A stretch of DNA of 64,000 nt from SLRI01 sp942491185 (GCA_942491185.1 CALOAB010000015.1:186001-250000); one strand, 5' to 3'. Shown: positions 29,884 to 38,812, counted from the stretch's first letter. Numbers and translations are program-made. Notes: generated by a model from the sequence alone, not told the origin.

Positions 29884-30681
29884 ATGAAGTTCGCCAAGTC
29901 CGGCCTGCCGATGACCGCCAAGGGTATCGGCCGCGTGTGCGAGATGCTCGATATCGGCGAGGCCGAGATCTGGGCGGTGCTCACCGTCGAGACCAGCGGC
30001 TTCGGCTTCCTCGCCGATCGGCGCCCGCGAATCCTCTACGAACGGCACATCTTCAGCCGGCGCACCGACCGCAAGCACGATGCCAAGCATCCCGACATCT
30101 CGTCGCGCAAGCCCGGCGGCTATATCGGCGGTGGTGCCGAGTACGACCGCTTGAAGAAGGCGGCCAAGCTCGACGAGGTGGAGGCGCTGAAGAGCGCTTC
30201 TTGGGGGCTGCCGCAGGTCATGGGCTTCAACCACCGCGTGGTCGGGTTCGATACGGTGGAGGTCATGGTCGATGCCATGGTGGAGAGCGAGGACCGCCAT
30301 CTCGAGGCGCTCGGCCAGTTCATCATGGGCAACCCGAAATGCCGGATCGGCATCCAGCGGCGCGACTGGGGCACCTTCGCCGCCTGCTACAACGGCCCGG
30401 ATTTTCGCCGGAACGACTACGACAACCGGTTGGCGGCGGCTTATGAGAAGAACAAGCGCAGCCTGCCGGATATCGGGCTCAGGGCGGCGCAGGTGGCGCT
30501 CACCTACCTCGGCTACAAGCCGGGTCCGGTCGACGGCCTGCGCGGCCGCATGACGCGCGGCGCGCTCACCGAGTTCCAGACCAAGCAAGACCTCATGCCA
30601 ACAGGCGAGCTGGACGAGGATACGGAGCGGGCATTGATGACCGTTGCCTTCCCGGAACACGCGGCCAAGCTGGTCGCTTGA
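29884..30681 (+). CDS. N-acetylmuramidase-domain protein with peptidoglycan-binding domain
   Basis: 265 residues from ATG 29884, behind GGGGGGAAA; a GTG three bases earlier is also possible. Residues 1-180 match the N-acetylmuramidase (DUF3380) fold: IGRVCEMLDIGEAEIWAVLTVETSGFGF holds the likely catalytic Glu, followed by RPRILYERHIFSR and YNGPDFRRNDYD. Residues about 195-255 form a peptidoglycan-binding-1 domain (LRAAQVALTYLGYKPGPVDGLRG). There is no signal peptide, as in phage endolysins, although no phage genes surround it. It would cut the MurNAc-GlcNAc glycan backbone. Confidence 0.83.
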   Translation: MKFAKSGLPMTAKGIGRVCEMLDIGEAEIWAVLTVETSGFGFLADRRPRILYERHIFSRRTDRKHDAKHPDISSRKPGGYIGGGAEYDRLKKAAKLDEVEALKSASWGLPQVMGFNHRVVGFDTVEVMVDAMVESEDRHLEALGQFIMGNPKCRIGIQRRDWGTFAACYNGPDFRRNDYDNRLAAAYEKNKRSLPDIGLRAAQVALTYLGYKPGPVDGLRGRMTRGALTEFQTKQDLMPTGELDEDTERALMTVAFPEHAAKLVA

Positions 30682-30698
30682 GGCAGGCAGCTCGGTCG

Positions 30699-31214
30699 AT
30701 GCGCCGCCTCGCCGCGAGCCTCGTGCTTGCCTTGGCCCTCCTCGCAAGCACAGGCGGGCGGGCCAACGCCGGCGGCGGTGGTGCCGATTGGTACATGTCG
30801 GCAGCACTGCCGGCGTTCGATGCCGTCGCCATCACCGTGCGAAGCGATGCGACGACCAGCCCGCCAGCGGCCGAGATGGCGTTGGAGGACAAGGCTGGCA
30901 ATCCGGTCTATCGCTTCCCACCGCTGCCCGGAACGGGCAGTTACGCCTATTTCCAGACGCGGGACATGGCGCTCGTCGACCTCAACGAGGACGGCCGGGA
31001 CGACGTCGTCGTCATCGTCGAGGTGATGACCGGCATCGGGCCGAGCGGCGCCGAGCCGTTTCCGCTGGCCGGTGTCTACCTGCGGCGCGCTGACGCCTTC
31101 GAGCGGTCCACCGAACTCGAGGAGCGCCTCAACAGCGTAACGGCGGACGAAAGCTGGAGCGATCTCCAGAGCACCCTCGGCAACCTCGCGACGGTGCCGG
31201 GTCTACCGGACTAG
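30699..31214 (+). CDS. Exported protein with FG-GAP/EF-hand-like motif
   Basis: 171 residues from ATG 30699 (TTG 30678 would add 7). Signal peptide MRRLAASLVLALALLASTGGRANA, then MALVDLNEDGRDDVVVIVEVM, a Ca-binding-loop-like DxNxDGxxD as in FG-GAP/VCBS proteins. The rest is not recognised. It begins 18 bp after the muramidase stop, so it probably belongs to the same transcript. Periplasmic. Confidence 0.65.
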   Translation: MRRLAASLVLALALLASTGGRANAGGGGADWYMSAALPAFDAVAITVRSDATTSPPAAEMALEDKAGNPVYRFPPLPGTGSYAYFQTRDMALVDLNEDGRDDVVVIVEVMTGIGPSGAEPFPLAGVYLRRADAFERSTELEERLNSVTADESWSDLQSTLGNLATVPGLPD

Positions 31215-31326
31215 CGTCGGCGCCGGGACTACTAGCGCCATCATCTTAACCCGCTGGAAAGCTGTCCTCGCGCATGATGCGCGACGTCCCGGTTCGCACG
31301 ACCGGGCCCCCGTTACTGCGAGGAGA

Positions 31327-32988
31327 GTGGTCTTGTTGATCGACGCCAATGAACTCGACGGGAAGGCACCTCTCGCGGCCGATGTCTGCGTTATAGGCGC
31401 CGGTCCGGCTGGCCTCGCAATCGCCTCGGTGCTGGCCCGGGCCGATATCCCGACGATCGTTCTCGAGCAGGCAGGCCGATCGGCGATCGGCGGCAATGCG
31501 CTGCGCTGGCTGATCGAGCTCGGCCGGAAGAGCAAGAACGGCGTGCGCTTGGCACCACTGCCGCCCGAGACCTTCAACCCCAGGCCCGGCCTGGACTTGC
31601 CGGGCTGGCCGATCGCGGCGGCCGATCTGGCACCCTACTACCGGCAAGCCCAGCAGGTGTTCGGGCTATCGCCCTTCGGCTTCTCCGTTGGCGAATGGGA
31701 GGAGCCCGGGGCGCTCCGGCTGCCGCTGCCGGAGGACCGGCTGGCGACGTCGATGTACCAATTTGCAGAGGGTCGGGCCGTGCACGAGGACCTGGTGCGC
31801 GGCCTCGTCGATGCAGAGCACGTCCGCATCGTCCACGGTGCGGTGGTGCGCGAGATCACCACGACAGAGGGCGGCACGCAGGCCAAGGGTGTCGAGGTCG
31901 CGACGGCCAGCGGCCGCTCGCTCGAGATCCGCACGCCGACGATCGTGCTGGCGGCCGGCGGGCTGGACAACGCTCATCTGCTGCTGCTCTCGCAGCGGGG
32001 CCGGCGGACGGCGATCGGCGACGAGCACGGCGTTCTCGGCCGCTATTACATGGAGCATCCGCTGCTCGATGGCGGCGACTTCGTGCCCGGCTCTGCCCGG
32101 CTGATCGATGCCATGGCGCTCTACGATCTGCGGCCGGTGCACGACCTTTCGGTCATGGGCCATCTGCGGCTGGCGCCCGAGATCGTGCGGGATCGCGACA
32201 TGCTGCAGCTATCAGCCCTCTTCTTCCCGCGCGAGGTCGATCATCGCGAGCGCTATCGGTTGAGCCCACGCCAAGAGCGGGCGCTGCGCGCCACCTTCGA
32301 GTTCCGCAGCTATCTGCGCTCGGGCGGGTTCGCCAATCTCGCCCGGGTGCCACGCATGGTGTCGGGCATCGACGCGCTGTTCGGGGCTGCCTGGCGCGAC
32401 AAATGCGGTCGCTTCCCACGGCTTGGGCGGGGCGGCTGGTCGATGCGCCCACGGCCCAGCGTCACGTTCGGTGCCTTTCAGGTCGTCCACCAGGTCGAGC
32501 AGCCCCCCCATTGGAGCAATCGCGTGTTTCTCGGCCAGGAAACAGACGGCTGGGGACGCCCGGTGCTCGAGCGCGAGTGGAGCTGGCACGCGGAGGACAT
32601 GGCGCGCACGCTGGCGGCCCAGGATCTGGTCGCCACCGAGCTCGCCGCAGCCGGGCTCGGCGACTATCACATCGCCCGGCCAGACAACGAGCCCCTGGTC
32701 CTCACCCTCAACTGCGCCCATCCGATGGGCACCACCCGGATGCACGCCGATCCGAAGCAGGGCGTGGTCGACGCCATGTGCCGGGTGCACGAGGTGGACA
32801 ATCTCTTCGTCGCCGGCAGCAGCACCTTCACGACCGGCAGCTACGTCAACCCGACCCTGACCGCCGTGGCCCTGGCGCTGCGCATCGCCGACACGATCAA
32901 GGCTCGGCACGTCTCGCCGGTGGGCGAGGTCCGCACCCGACCCGAGCAGCGCGAGGCGGCACGGCCGCGCGACCTGGCTCTGACCTGA
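31327..32988 (+). CDS. GMC-family oxidoreductase
   Basis: 553 residues from GTG 31327; TTG 31333 is equally possible since GAGGAG lies just upstream. FAD site DVCVIGAGPAGLAIASVLARADIPTIVLEQAG at the N-terminus, and the C-terminal GMC signature with AHPMGTTRM, then NLFVAGSSTFTTGSYVNPTLTAVALALRIAD. These features match bacterial glucose-methanol-choline family dehydrogenases or sugar oxidases. No signal peptide is seen. The substrate cannot be told; no cytochrome subunit adjoins. It is the last gene before the IS30 element. Confidence 0.87.
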   Translation: MVLLIDANELDGKAPLAADVCVIGAGPAGLAIASVLARADIPTIVLEQAGRSAIGGNALRWLIELGRKSKNGVRLAPLPPETFNPRPGLDLPGWPIAAADLAPYYRQAQQVFGLSPFGFSVGEWEEPGALRLPLPEDRLATSMYQFAEGRAVHEDLVRGLVDAEHVRIVHGAVVREITTTEGGTQAKGVEVATASGRSLEIRTPTIVLAAGGLDNAHLLLLSQRGRRTAIGDEHGVLGRYYMEHPLLDGGDFVPGSARLIDAMALYDLRPVHDLSVMGHLRLAPEIVRDRDMLQLSALFFPREVDHRERYRLSPRQERALRATFEFRSYLRSGGFANLARVPRMVSGIDALFGAAWRDKCGRFPRLGRGGWSMRPRPSVTFGAFQVVHQVEQPPHWSNRVFLGQETDGWGRPVLEREWSWHAEDMARTLAAQDLVATELAAAGLGDYHIARPDNEPLVLTLNCAHPMGTTRMHADPKQGVVDAMCRVHEVDNLFVAGSSTFTTGSYVNPTLTAVALALRIADTIKARHVSPVGEVRTRPEQREAARPRDLALT

Positions 32989-33214
32989 AGCGTCCGGCAT
33001 CCGCACAACTCGAACGGCACTGGGAGCTGTGTGGAAAGCCTCGGCAATGCGCTGGCGAGGTCGTGTCCCGAAGGCTTGCGTAGCTGACGGTGGTTCTCGG
33101 TGGTTCTCCAGTAGATCTGCGTTGTGTGGACCAACCTGAACCGGAGCAAACCGGTGGATTCCCTTTTCAGGCGCAGAGGTTCTAAGGTGCTGAAAACGCT
33201 TGGAGGGTGGGGTG

Positions 33215-34328
33215 ATGGGGGAAGGCCGCTACCGGCATTTGTCGTTTGAGGAGCGTGAGCAGATCGCGATCTGGCGGCTGGAGGGTGTGAGCCAGGCCGA
33301 GATGGCGCGGCGGCTGGGGCGGTCGTCGTCGACGGTTTATCGCGAATTGGCGCGCAACCGGCTGCCTTCGGGCGGCTACCAGCCGAGCTTCGCGGAGGGC
33401 TCCTACCTGGCGCGGCGTGAGCGGCTGGCACTGCTGGAGCGGGACGAGCAGCTCGAGCGCTTTGTGATCGATCGCCTGACCGAAGGCTGGTCGCCCGAGC
33501 AGATCGCCGCCCGCCACGGTCTCCTGACCATGGCTGCTTCGCAGATGGATCGCGCCGCCTCCTGGCGCGCGATGGCTCAAGGCCGACAACGAGCCCGGGC
33601 TGCGTGGGCTCGGCACAGAGACCATTTATCGCTTTGTTTATCGTGCCCGGCAGAAGGTCGAGAAGCTCTGGAAGCTGCTGCCGCGCGGCAAGGCGAGGCG
33701 CGGCCGGCGCAAGCGCCGCGAAACCAAGAGCACCATCACCGATCGGCGCTCGATCCATGAGAGGCCCGAGGCCGTCCAGAACCGCGAGAAGCTCGGCGAT
33801 TGGGAGGCCGATCTGATGTTCTGCCGGCGCACGCAGCCGGTTCTGGTCCTGCACGAACGGACCTCGCGGCTGACCCTGGCGGCCAAGCTCGCTGGCAAGA
33901 GCGCTGCCGAAACCGTGGCCACATTGATGGCCGTCTTCAAACGGCTGACCCCCGAACTCAAAGGCTCGATCACCTTCGATAAGCCGCGCCAGCAGGCAAG
34001 CGGCTCCATTCCTGAAAGGACCGAGGCCAGGAGGCCTCGGCGGGGCAGCGAGTTCGCCCGCCACGGCCTGCTGGCCAGCGTCAGCGGCATGACGACCTGG
34101 TTCTGTGACGCCTATGCCAGCTGGCAGAAAGGCAGCGTCGAGAACACCAATGGCCGGCTCCGACGGCAACTGCCGCGACACCTCGACCTCGACACTCTCA
34201 GCCAGGCCGACCTCCAGGAGATCGTGCTTTCCCTCAACCTCACGCCGCGCAAGTGCCTCGGCTATCTGACGCCGATCCAGGCCTTCTTCAAAGGTCTTGG
34301 CAAGGAGATCGAGATACGGTTTGCTTGA
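33215..34328 (+). pseudogene. IS30-family transposase, disrupted
   Basis: N-terminal helix-turn-helix: YRHLSFEEREQIAIWRLEGVSQAEMARRLGRSSSTVYREL. After EGWSPEQIAA (about 33509) the frame changes; conserved reading resumes at WLKADNEPGLRGLGTETIYRF (33573) in another frame. The DDE core continues with GDWEADLMFCRR (first Asp), but ITFD then runs into about 20 extra residues (33983-34042) before SEFARHG, splitting the second Asp motif FDNG. ENTNGRLRRQLP carries the Glu. At least two disruptions, so no active enzyme. An ATG at 33215 is preferred to the upstream TTG. Confidence 0.85.
33983..34042. repeat. 60-nt in-frame insert carrying a palindrome inside IS30 transposase
   Basis: Relative to the family motif FDNG(T/S)EFA, about 60 nt are inserted without changing frame. 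The insert ends with CCGAGGCC-AGGA-GGCCTCGG (34021-34040), a perfect 8-bp-arm palindrome. The size and in-frame placement recall palindromic elements that insert into alphaproteobacterial genes, but only one copy is seen here. Confidence 0.5.
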
Positions 34329-34364
34329 ACCAGCCGCCGCTGCGCTTGGAAAGGGAATCCACCC

Positions 34365-34802
34365 GTCACGCCTCATCATCGCGGGATGACAATAACGGAT
34401 AGTCAGGAAGAGAAATGGGGCGGAATGCGGTCTTTCCCTCATCCGAGAGGAATTCGAAACTTCCCTAATTGGCTGCGCCCTTAACTCATTGATAAAAAAG
34501 AAAAGCTAAGCTGTTGACCGAATTGGCCGAGTCAACAGCCGACGGAGAAAACGGCGCAAAGAGAGGCAAACAGGGAGAAATTAGCCGCCTACCCGGTGTA
34601 CGGCCGCTCCGGAAAAGTCTTTTAATTCAATGGGGTTTAGCGGCCACGCGCTAGCGGCAGAGACCCTGCGCTATGGCCAGAACTGGCGGAGGGAACGGAA
34701 CTGGGATCTAACCTTCTCTCGTTTGTTTTCAATGGGTTAAGATCATGGCGCGCTTCATACGCGGGTGCCCGGTGTGCTTCCCAGGGATCTCGGCTGGTAG
34801 CA
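34365..34802. other. Gene-free, AT-richer stretch between IS30 and IS6 remnants
   Basis: No supported coding frame. Base composition is visibly lower in GC than the surroundings (GATAAAAAAGAAAAGC, TTTTAATTCAATGGGG). It holds one inverted repeat at 34511-34540. Probably debris from an older mobile element. Confidence 0.55.
34511..34540. repeat. Inverted repeat, 9-bp arms
   Basis: GCTGTTGAC (34511-34519) and GTCAACAGC (34532-34540) around a 12-nt loop. No T-tract follows, so it is more likely a binding site or element end than a terminator. Confidence 0.5.
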
Positions 34803-34979
34803 TCCGCCGACCTGACGGAACCAGTACCGAACGGTCTCGTAGCTTACATCGACGCCCCGCTCACGCAGCAAGTCTTCGACGATGCGAAGCGAGAGCGGGA
34901 ACCGAATGTAGAGCATCACCGCTAGGCGGATGATCTCTGGCGACGTGTTGAAGTAGCGAAACGGGCTCGGTTTGATCAT
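34803..34979 (-). pseudogene. IS6-family transposase, N-terminal fragment
   Basis: From ATG 34979 the frame reads SPFRYFNTSPEIIRLAVMLYIRFPLSLRIVEDLLRERGVDVSYETVRYWF, the conserved N-terminal zinc/helix-turn-helix part of IS6 transposases, then ends abruptly near 34803 and runs into unrelated sequence. The DDE domain is absent. An end-like sequence, GGTTCCTCTGACAGTACC (35021-35038), just 8 bp before the photolyase-like gene stop, may be the element terminus. Confidence 0.75.
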
Positions 34980-35045
34980 CGGCGGAGGGTAGGGCAGCCG
35001 CTATGCCGGCTCAAGCCGGTTCCTCTGACAGTACCCCGACAGGCT

Positions 35046-36290
35046 CTACTTGATCAATTCCAAGCCCCGCAAGACATGCGGGATCTTCTGTTTCAGCGCG
35101 AAGAAGCCCTTGGTGGCGTGCGGCCAGGCCAGGTCGTCATAAGGGCGCCTGATCCGCTGCAGCCTGATGCCCGCCGCGTCCAGCGCCGGGCCTGCTGTGG
35201 CGAGGCGCTGGGCCACGGGCCCGACGGGCGCATAAGCCGTGACGACCGTCCTGGTGCCGGCGGCTGCCGCCGCTTCGATGATGGCAGGGCTCCAGTCGTC
35301 GACGCGTTGAACGGCCTCGGCGCGGCCGCCGGCGCGGGTGACCGCATCGGCGACAGCACCCTCGGCAAAGGACCGGGCAAGCTCACCAATCGCCAGTGGC
35401 GAGCGGGCGTCGGTCGCGAGCAGGCCCAGGACCTGTGTGGTCCGATGCGGCAGCAGCGATTCGACGCTGCCGTCTTCCTCGGTGACCAGCAAGAGAAAGT
35501 CGCCTGCGGGCAGCGGATCGGCGGCGGGGATCGGCCGCCGGGGATGCTCGACCGTCTCGGTCAGCGGGTCGGCGGCGTCGGCGAGCTGTCCTGCGGGATC
35601 GAACCGGCCATCGGTGTAGCGGGCGATGTTCGAGGCGCGCGCCTGATAGGTCTTGCCCTTGGTATGCAGGCCCGCGACCCAGCGCCAGCTCAGCGTGTTG
35701 GAGGCCGGATCGCCGTCCATCAGGTGACGCAGGAAGAAGTCCGCACCCAGCTCCCAAGGCAGACGCAGCGTGAAGATCCAGATCGAGGCGAACCACATCC
35801 GGGCGTGGTTGTGCAGATAGCCCGTGTCGACCAGCTCTTGCGCCCATTGGTCGAAGCCGTCGATGCCGGTCCGCCCTTCGACCGCACTTGCATAGTCCGC
35901 GGCCAAAGCACCGTCCCGGTCCAGCGCTGTGAGCGCGCGGTCCAGGCCATCTCGATAGCCCTGCCAGACGCTCGGCCGCTGCTCCAGCCACCCCTTGAAA
36001 TAGGTGCGCCAGAAGACCTCCTGGATGAACTTCTCGGCGGACGAGGGCGCATGGCGTGCCAACGTGGCGCGGAGCACGTCCTCCTCGGTGATCAGCCGGT
36101 GACGGATCCAGGGCGAGAGGCACGAGACGTTGTCACGCCGCTCGGACCCGAGGTCGTGGTTGCGCAGGTTCGCGTAATGCCGGCCGGCCCGGCGAACGAA
36201 CGCGTCAAGCCGCGCGAGACCGGCCGCGCGGGTCGGTGCGAAGGCGATCCGCTTTGATGGGTCGTCCAAACCGGGCAGAACGGCTTCCAT
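35046..36290 (-). CDS. Photolyase/cryptochrome FAD-binding-domain protein
   Basis: 414 residues from ATG 36290; the longer frame upstream overlaps the DUF2256 gene and is not conserved. Residues about 55-260 match the FAD-binding domain of photolyases (SCLSPWIRHRLITEEDVL, WRTYFKGWLE, GYLHNHARMWFASIWIFTLRLPWELGADFFLRHLMDGDPASNTLSWRWVAGL). The usual N-terminal antenna (Rossmann) domain is missing there; an Ala-rich C-terminal region of about 140 residues follows instead. This is the FAD-domain-only subgroup seen with DUF2256. A light-dependent DNA repair or sensory role is expected but unproven. Confidence 0.82.
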   Translation of the reverse strand: MEAVLPGLDDPSKRIAFAPTRAAGLARLDAFVRRAGRHYANLRNHDLGSERRDNVSCLSPWIRHRLITEEDVLRATLARHAPSSAEKFIQEVFWRTYFKGWLEQRPSVWQGYRDGLDRALTALDRDGALAADYASAVEGRTGIDGFDQWAQELVDTGYLHNHARMWFASIWIFTLRLPWELGADFFLRHLMDGDPASNTLSWRWVAGLHTKGKTYQARASNIARYTDGRFDPAGQLADAADPLTETVEHPRRPIPAADPLPAGDFLLLVTEEDGSVESLLPHRTTQVLGLLATDARSPLAIGELARSFAEGAVADAVTRAGGRAEAVQRVDDWSPAIIEAAAAAGTRTVVTAYAPVGPVAQRLATAGPALDAAGIRLQRIRRPYDDLAWPHATKGFFALKQKIPHVLRGLELIK

Positions 36291-36292
36291 GC

Positions 36293-36424
36293 TCAATACG
36301 CCCGCCGGCATCGCTCGGAGCAGTAGCGGACCTCGTCCCAGACCTTGGCCCACTTCTTCCGCCAAGTGAACGGGCGGCCGCAAGCGACGCAGATCTTGGT
36401 CGGCAGCTCGGATTTCTTCCGCAT
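36293..36424 (-). CDS. DUF2256 zinc-ribbon protein
   Basis: 43 residues from ATG 36424: MRKKSELPTKICVACGRPF... to ...EVRYCSERCRRAY. The CxxC and CxxRC pairs suggest a small zinc ribbon. It ends 2 bp before the start of the photolyase-like gene on the same strand, an arrangement found repeatedly for this family. Function unknown; the linkage points to work with the flavoprotein. Confidence 0.82.
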   Translation of the reverse strand: MRKKSELPTKICVACGRPFTWRKKWAKVWDEVRYCSERCRRAY

Positions 36425-36527
36425 CTTCAAAACGCACCCTCCGATGATCGGCGACACGTCCCTTGTTCGTCCCTGGTCGGCTTTTGGACCGCCCCGCGCA
36501 TCGGCGGCACGGTCGGACGTTGGCCGC

Positions 36528-36947
36528 TCACCCATCCCCCACCCGCCCCCTCAGCCGCTTGGTGCGTGACCGCTGCTTCTTCGCCTCGAGCTTGCGCTCC
36601 TTGCTGGCGCGCGTCGGGCGGGTGGCGCGGCGGCGGGTCGGTGGGCTGGCGGCATCGCGTAGCAGCTCGACCAGTCTGGCGCGGGCGTCCTGGCGATTCA
36701 GCTCGCGCGTCCGGAAGCGCCGCGCGGTGATGACGATGTCGCCCTCCAGGGTCAGCCGCTGCCCGGCGAGCTCGACTAGGCGCTCCTTCACCTGCTGCGA
36801 CAGCGCCGGCGAAGCCATGGCGGCGAAGCGCAGCTGGACCGCCGTCTCCACCTTGTTGACGTTCTGCCCACCGGGGCCGGTCGAGCGGATGAACCGCTCC
36901 TCGAGCTCGGCTTCGGCGATGGTGATATCGGGCGTGACTATGAGCAT
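36528..36947 (-). CDS. arfB: Alternative ribosome-rescue factor ArfB (peptidyl-tRNA hydrolase)
   Basis: 139 residues. The GGQ catalytic motif lies in RSTGPGGQNVNKVETAVQLR (about 22-41), and the C-terminus is a basic tail (SKERKLEAKKQRSRTKRLRGR) that enters the empty mRNA channel of stalled ribosomes. Both parts and the length match ArfB (YaeJ). It hydrolyses peptidyl-tRNA on non-stop ribosomes. The start codon lies only 13 bp from the end of the IS630 element, so its native upstream region has been displaced. Confidence 0.92.
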   Translation of the reverse strand: MLIVTPDITIAEAELEERFIRSTGPGGQNVNKVETAVQLRFAAMASPALSQQVKERLVELAGQRLTLEGDIVITARRFRTRELNRQDARARLVELLRDAASPPTRRRATRPTRASKERKLEAKKQRSRTKRLRGRVGDG

Positions 36948-36959
36948 GGCGGCCGCACT

Positions 36960-38042
36960 CTAGTGGATAGTCTCCAACGTTTGATGCCCGCGCTTGACGG
37001 CGGCGATGATGTCCTTGGGATCGGCGCGCCAGACGAAGGGTGCGGGTTTCTGGTTGTGGTGCTCGACGAACTCGTTGATCGCGGTCTGCAGGGCGACCAC
37101 GGAATGGAAGACGCCGCGTTGGAGTTTGCGGCGGCTCAGCTTGGCGAAGAACCCCTCGACGGCGTTGAGCCAGGAGGCGGAGGTGGGGGTGAAATGGAAG
37201 GTCCAACGCGGGTGGCGGGCGAGCCACGCCCGAACCTTCGGATGTTTGTGCACGGCATAATTATCCAAGATCACGTGGATCGCCTTGCCCTCGAGCACCT
37301 CGCGCTCGATGGCGTTGAGGAAACGGATGAATTCCTGGTGGCGATGCCGCTGCATGTTGCGGCCGATGACCTTGCCGTCGAGCACGTTCAGCGCCGCAAA
37401 CAGTGTCGTCGTCCCGTTCCTCTTGTAATCATGGGTCATCGTGCCGAGCCGACCGCGCTTCATCGGCAGGCCAGGCTGCGTTCGATCCAAGGCCTGGATC
37501 TGCGACTTCTCGTCGATCGACAGCACCACGGCATGCTCTGGTGGATCGACGTAGAGGCCCACAACGTCCTCGACCTTCTCGGCGAAGGCGGGGTCGTTCG
37601 ACAACTTGAACTGGCGCCAGCGATGCGGCACGAGACCGGCTTCGCGCCAGATGACGTGCACCTTCGCCCGCGACACGCCCGTCGCCGCCGCCATCGCCCT
37701 GACGGTCCAGTGCGTCCCGCCGTCCGGTGGTGCCTCCTCCGTCGTCCGCCGGATCACCTCGGCCACCTTCTCATCCGAGAGCTTCGGGATGCGCGACGGC
37801 CGGGTCTTGTCGCGCAGCAGCCCGTCGACGCCTGCCTCGATGTAGCGCTCCTGCCAGCGCCAGACCGAGACCTTGCCGAGCCCGGTCTGCCGCATGACCT
37901 CGTTGGTCCCGACCCGATCGCCGGTGAGCATCACCACCTGGGCACGCCAGACGTGCTTTTGCGGACTGCTGCGGTCCGCGATGATCGCTGCCAGTCGCGC
38001 ACGATCCGCCGCGGAGACGAAAAGTCCAAGATTTCCTCGCAT
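36960..38042 (-). CDS. IS630-family transposase
   Basis: 360 residues, apparently intact. N-terminal helix-turn-helix (TGLGKVSVWRWQERYIEAGVDGLLRDK) and a DDE core: VVLSIDEKSQIQ (Asp), VILDNYAVHKHP (Asp) and WLNAVEGFFAKLSRR (Glu). The TAG stop is completed by the CTA at 36960-36962, i.e. by the target-site TA and its neighbour. It could be active. Confidence 0.92.
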   Translation of the reverse strand: MRGNLGLFVSAADRARLAAIIADRSSPQKHVWRAQVVMLTGDRVGTNEVMRQTGLGKVSVWRWQERYIEAGVDGLLRDKTRPSRIPKLSDEKVAEVIRRTTEEAPPDGGTHWTVRAMAAATGVSRAKVHVIWREAGLVPHRWRQFKLSNDPAFAEKVEDVVGLYVDPPEHAVVLSIDEKSQIQALDRTQPGLPMKRGRLGTMTHDYKRNGTTTLFAALNVLDGKVIGRNMQRHRHQEFIRFLNAIEREVLEGKAIHVILDNYAVHKHPKVRAWLARHPRWTFHFTPTSASWLNAVEGFFAKLSRRKLQRGVFHSVVALQTAINEFVEHHNQKPAPFVWRADPKDIIAAVKRGHQTLETIH

Positions 38043-38087
38043 CCACGAATCTTAGCACTAGGGACTCAGCAGTCAAAGACTTACCAC
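36963..38087 (-). mobile_element. IS630-family insertion sequence
   Basis: Ends GTGGATAGTCT at 36963 and AGACTTACCAC ending at 38087 are inverted, each flanked by TA (36961-36962 and 38088-38089), the expected TA duplication. About 1.1 kb. It sits between the ligase-like gene and arfB. Confidence 0.85.
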
Positions 38088-38812
38088 TAGCGAAGCTCGG
38101 GCCCAGCACCACCCAACAGCAGTCCTTCCGCCAAGCCCTCGCGCTCCTCGGGCGGCCCGCTGCGGACCAAAGCGAAAGCCTGCGGATCGATCCGCGCGGT
38201 CTCGCCGGCCGGCTCGACCAGCCGCTCCTGGTAGGCAGCCGCTGCCGAGCCCAGGCCTTCCGCCTGCCAGCCTTGAACCCAAACGAGAAACTGATGGGCG
38301 AAGGCCTCGACGATGGCGGCAGCCGTCACGTTGGCAAAACCCGCCACATCGAGCACACCCCGCGGCTTCTCATCCGGGCTCTCGGCGGTCGAACGCAGCC
38401 GCAGCTCCAGCCCGACCACGAGCCAAGACGGCAGCAGCTCAGGCCCGGGCTTGGGTAGTGCGAGACGCGCTCTGCCAATTGCCGCGCCATCGACGACGAG
38501 GCCGGACGGCCAAGCGAATCCCAAGAGCTTCGCGTCAGGCGCGACGCCCGCCAGCGCCTCGGCCATGGCCAGCATCGCCATCGGCAGGACGGCGAAGCAG
38601 TCGGCCGCCGGCCGGTCCGGCTCTAGGATGACCGCCAGCTCCAGCAGGGCGTCATCCTCACCGAGCACCAGCGTGCCGGGCTCGCCGTCGCCCAGCGCCA
38701 GGGTTCGCGCCGTACCGAACGCATCCGCTGCCACCCAGCTCGCGCTGAAAGGCGGCGGCAGATCGAGATCGCGGTCGTCCGGCGGCCAAGCCGAGCTCAT
38801 CCGTCGGCTCAT
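38087..38812 (-). CDS. Biotin/lipoate--protein ligase-family protein
   Basis: 241 residues. The pattern DLDLPPPFSASWVAADAF...LVLGEDDALLELAVILEPDRPA, LGFAWPSGLVVDGAAIGRARLALP and WLVVGLELRLR follows the DUF4444-containing biotin/lipoate ligase-like proteins of alphaproteobacteria. The lysine-ligation loop of true BirA is not clear, so the modification activity is uncertain. Its ATG overlaps the DUF6494 stop by 4 bp. The TAG stop uses the TA duplicated by the IS630 insertion; excision of the element would leave the same TAG, so the C-terminus is native. Confidence 0.75.
   Translation of the reverse strand: MSRRMSSAWPPDDRDLDLPPPFSASWVAADAFGTARTLALGDGEPGTLVLGEDDALLELAVILEPDRPAADCFAVLPMAMLAMAEALAGVAPDAKLLGFAWPSGLVVDGAAIGRARLALPKPGPELLPSWLVVGLELRLRSTAESPDEKPRGVLDVAGFANVTAAAIVEAFAHQFLVWVQGWQAEGLGSAAAAYQERLVEPAGETARIDPQAFALVRSGPPEEREGLAEGLLLGGAGPELR

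Larger units (their letters stand above)
33153..34364 (+). mobile_element. IS30-family insertion sequence (inactive)
   Basis: Bounded by 27-bp imperfect inverted repeats: GGTGGATTCCCTTTT... at 33153-33179 and its complement at 34338-34364 (24 of 27 matching). Total 1212 bp with one transposase gene. A clear target duplication is not evident. The transposase is broken, so the copy cannot move alone. Confidence 0.85.
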
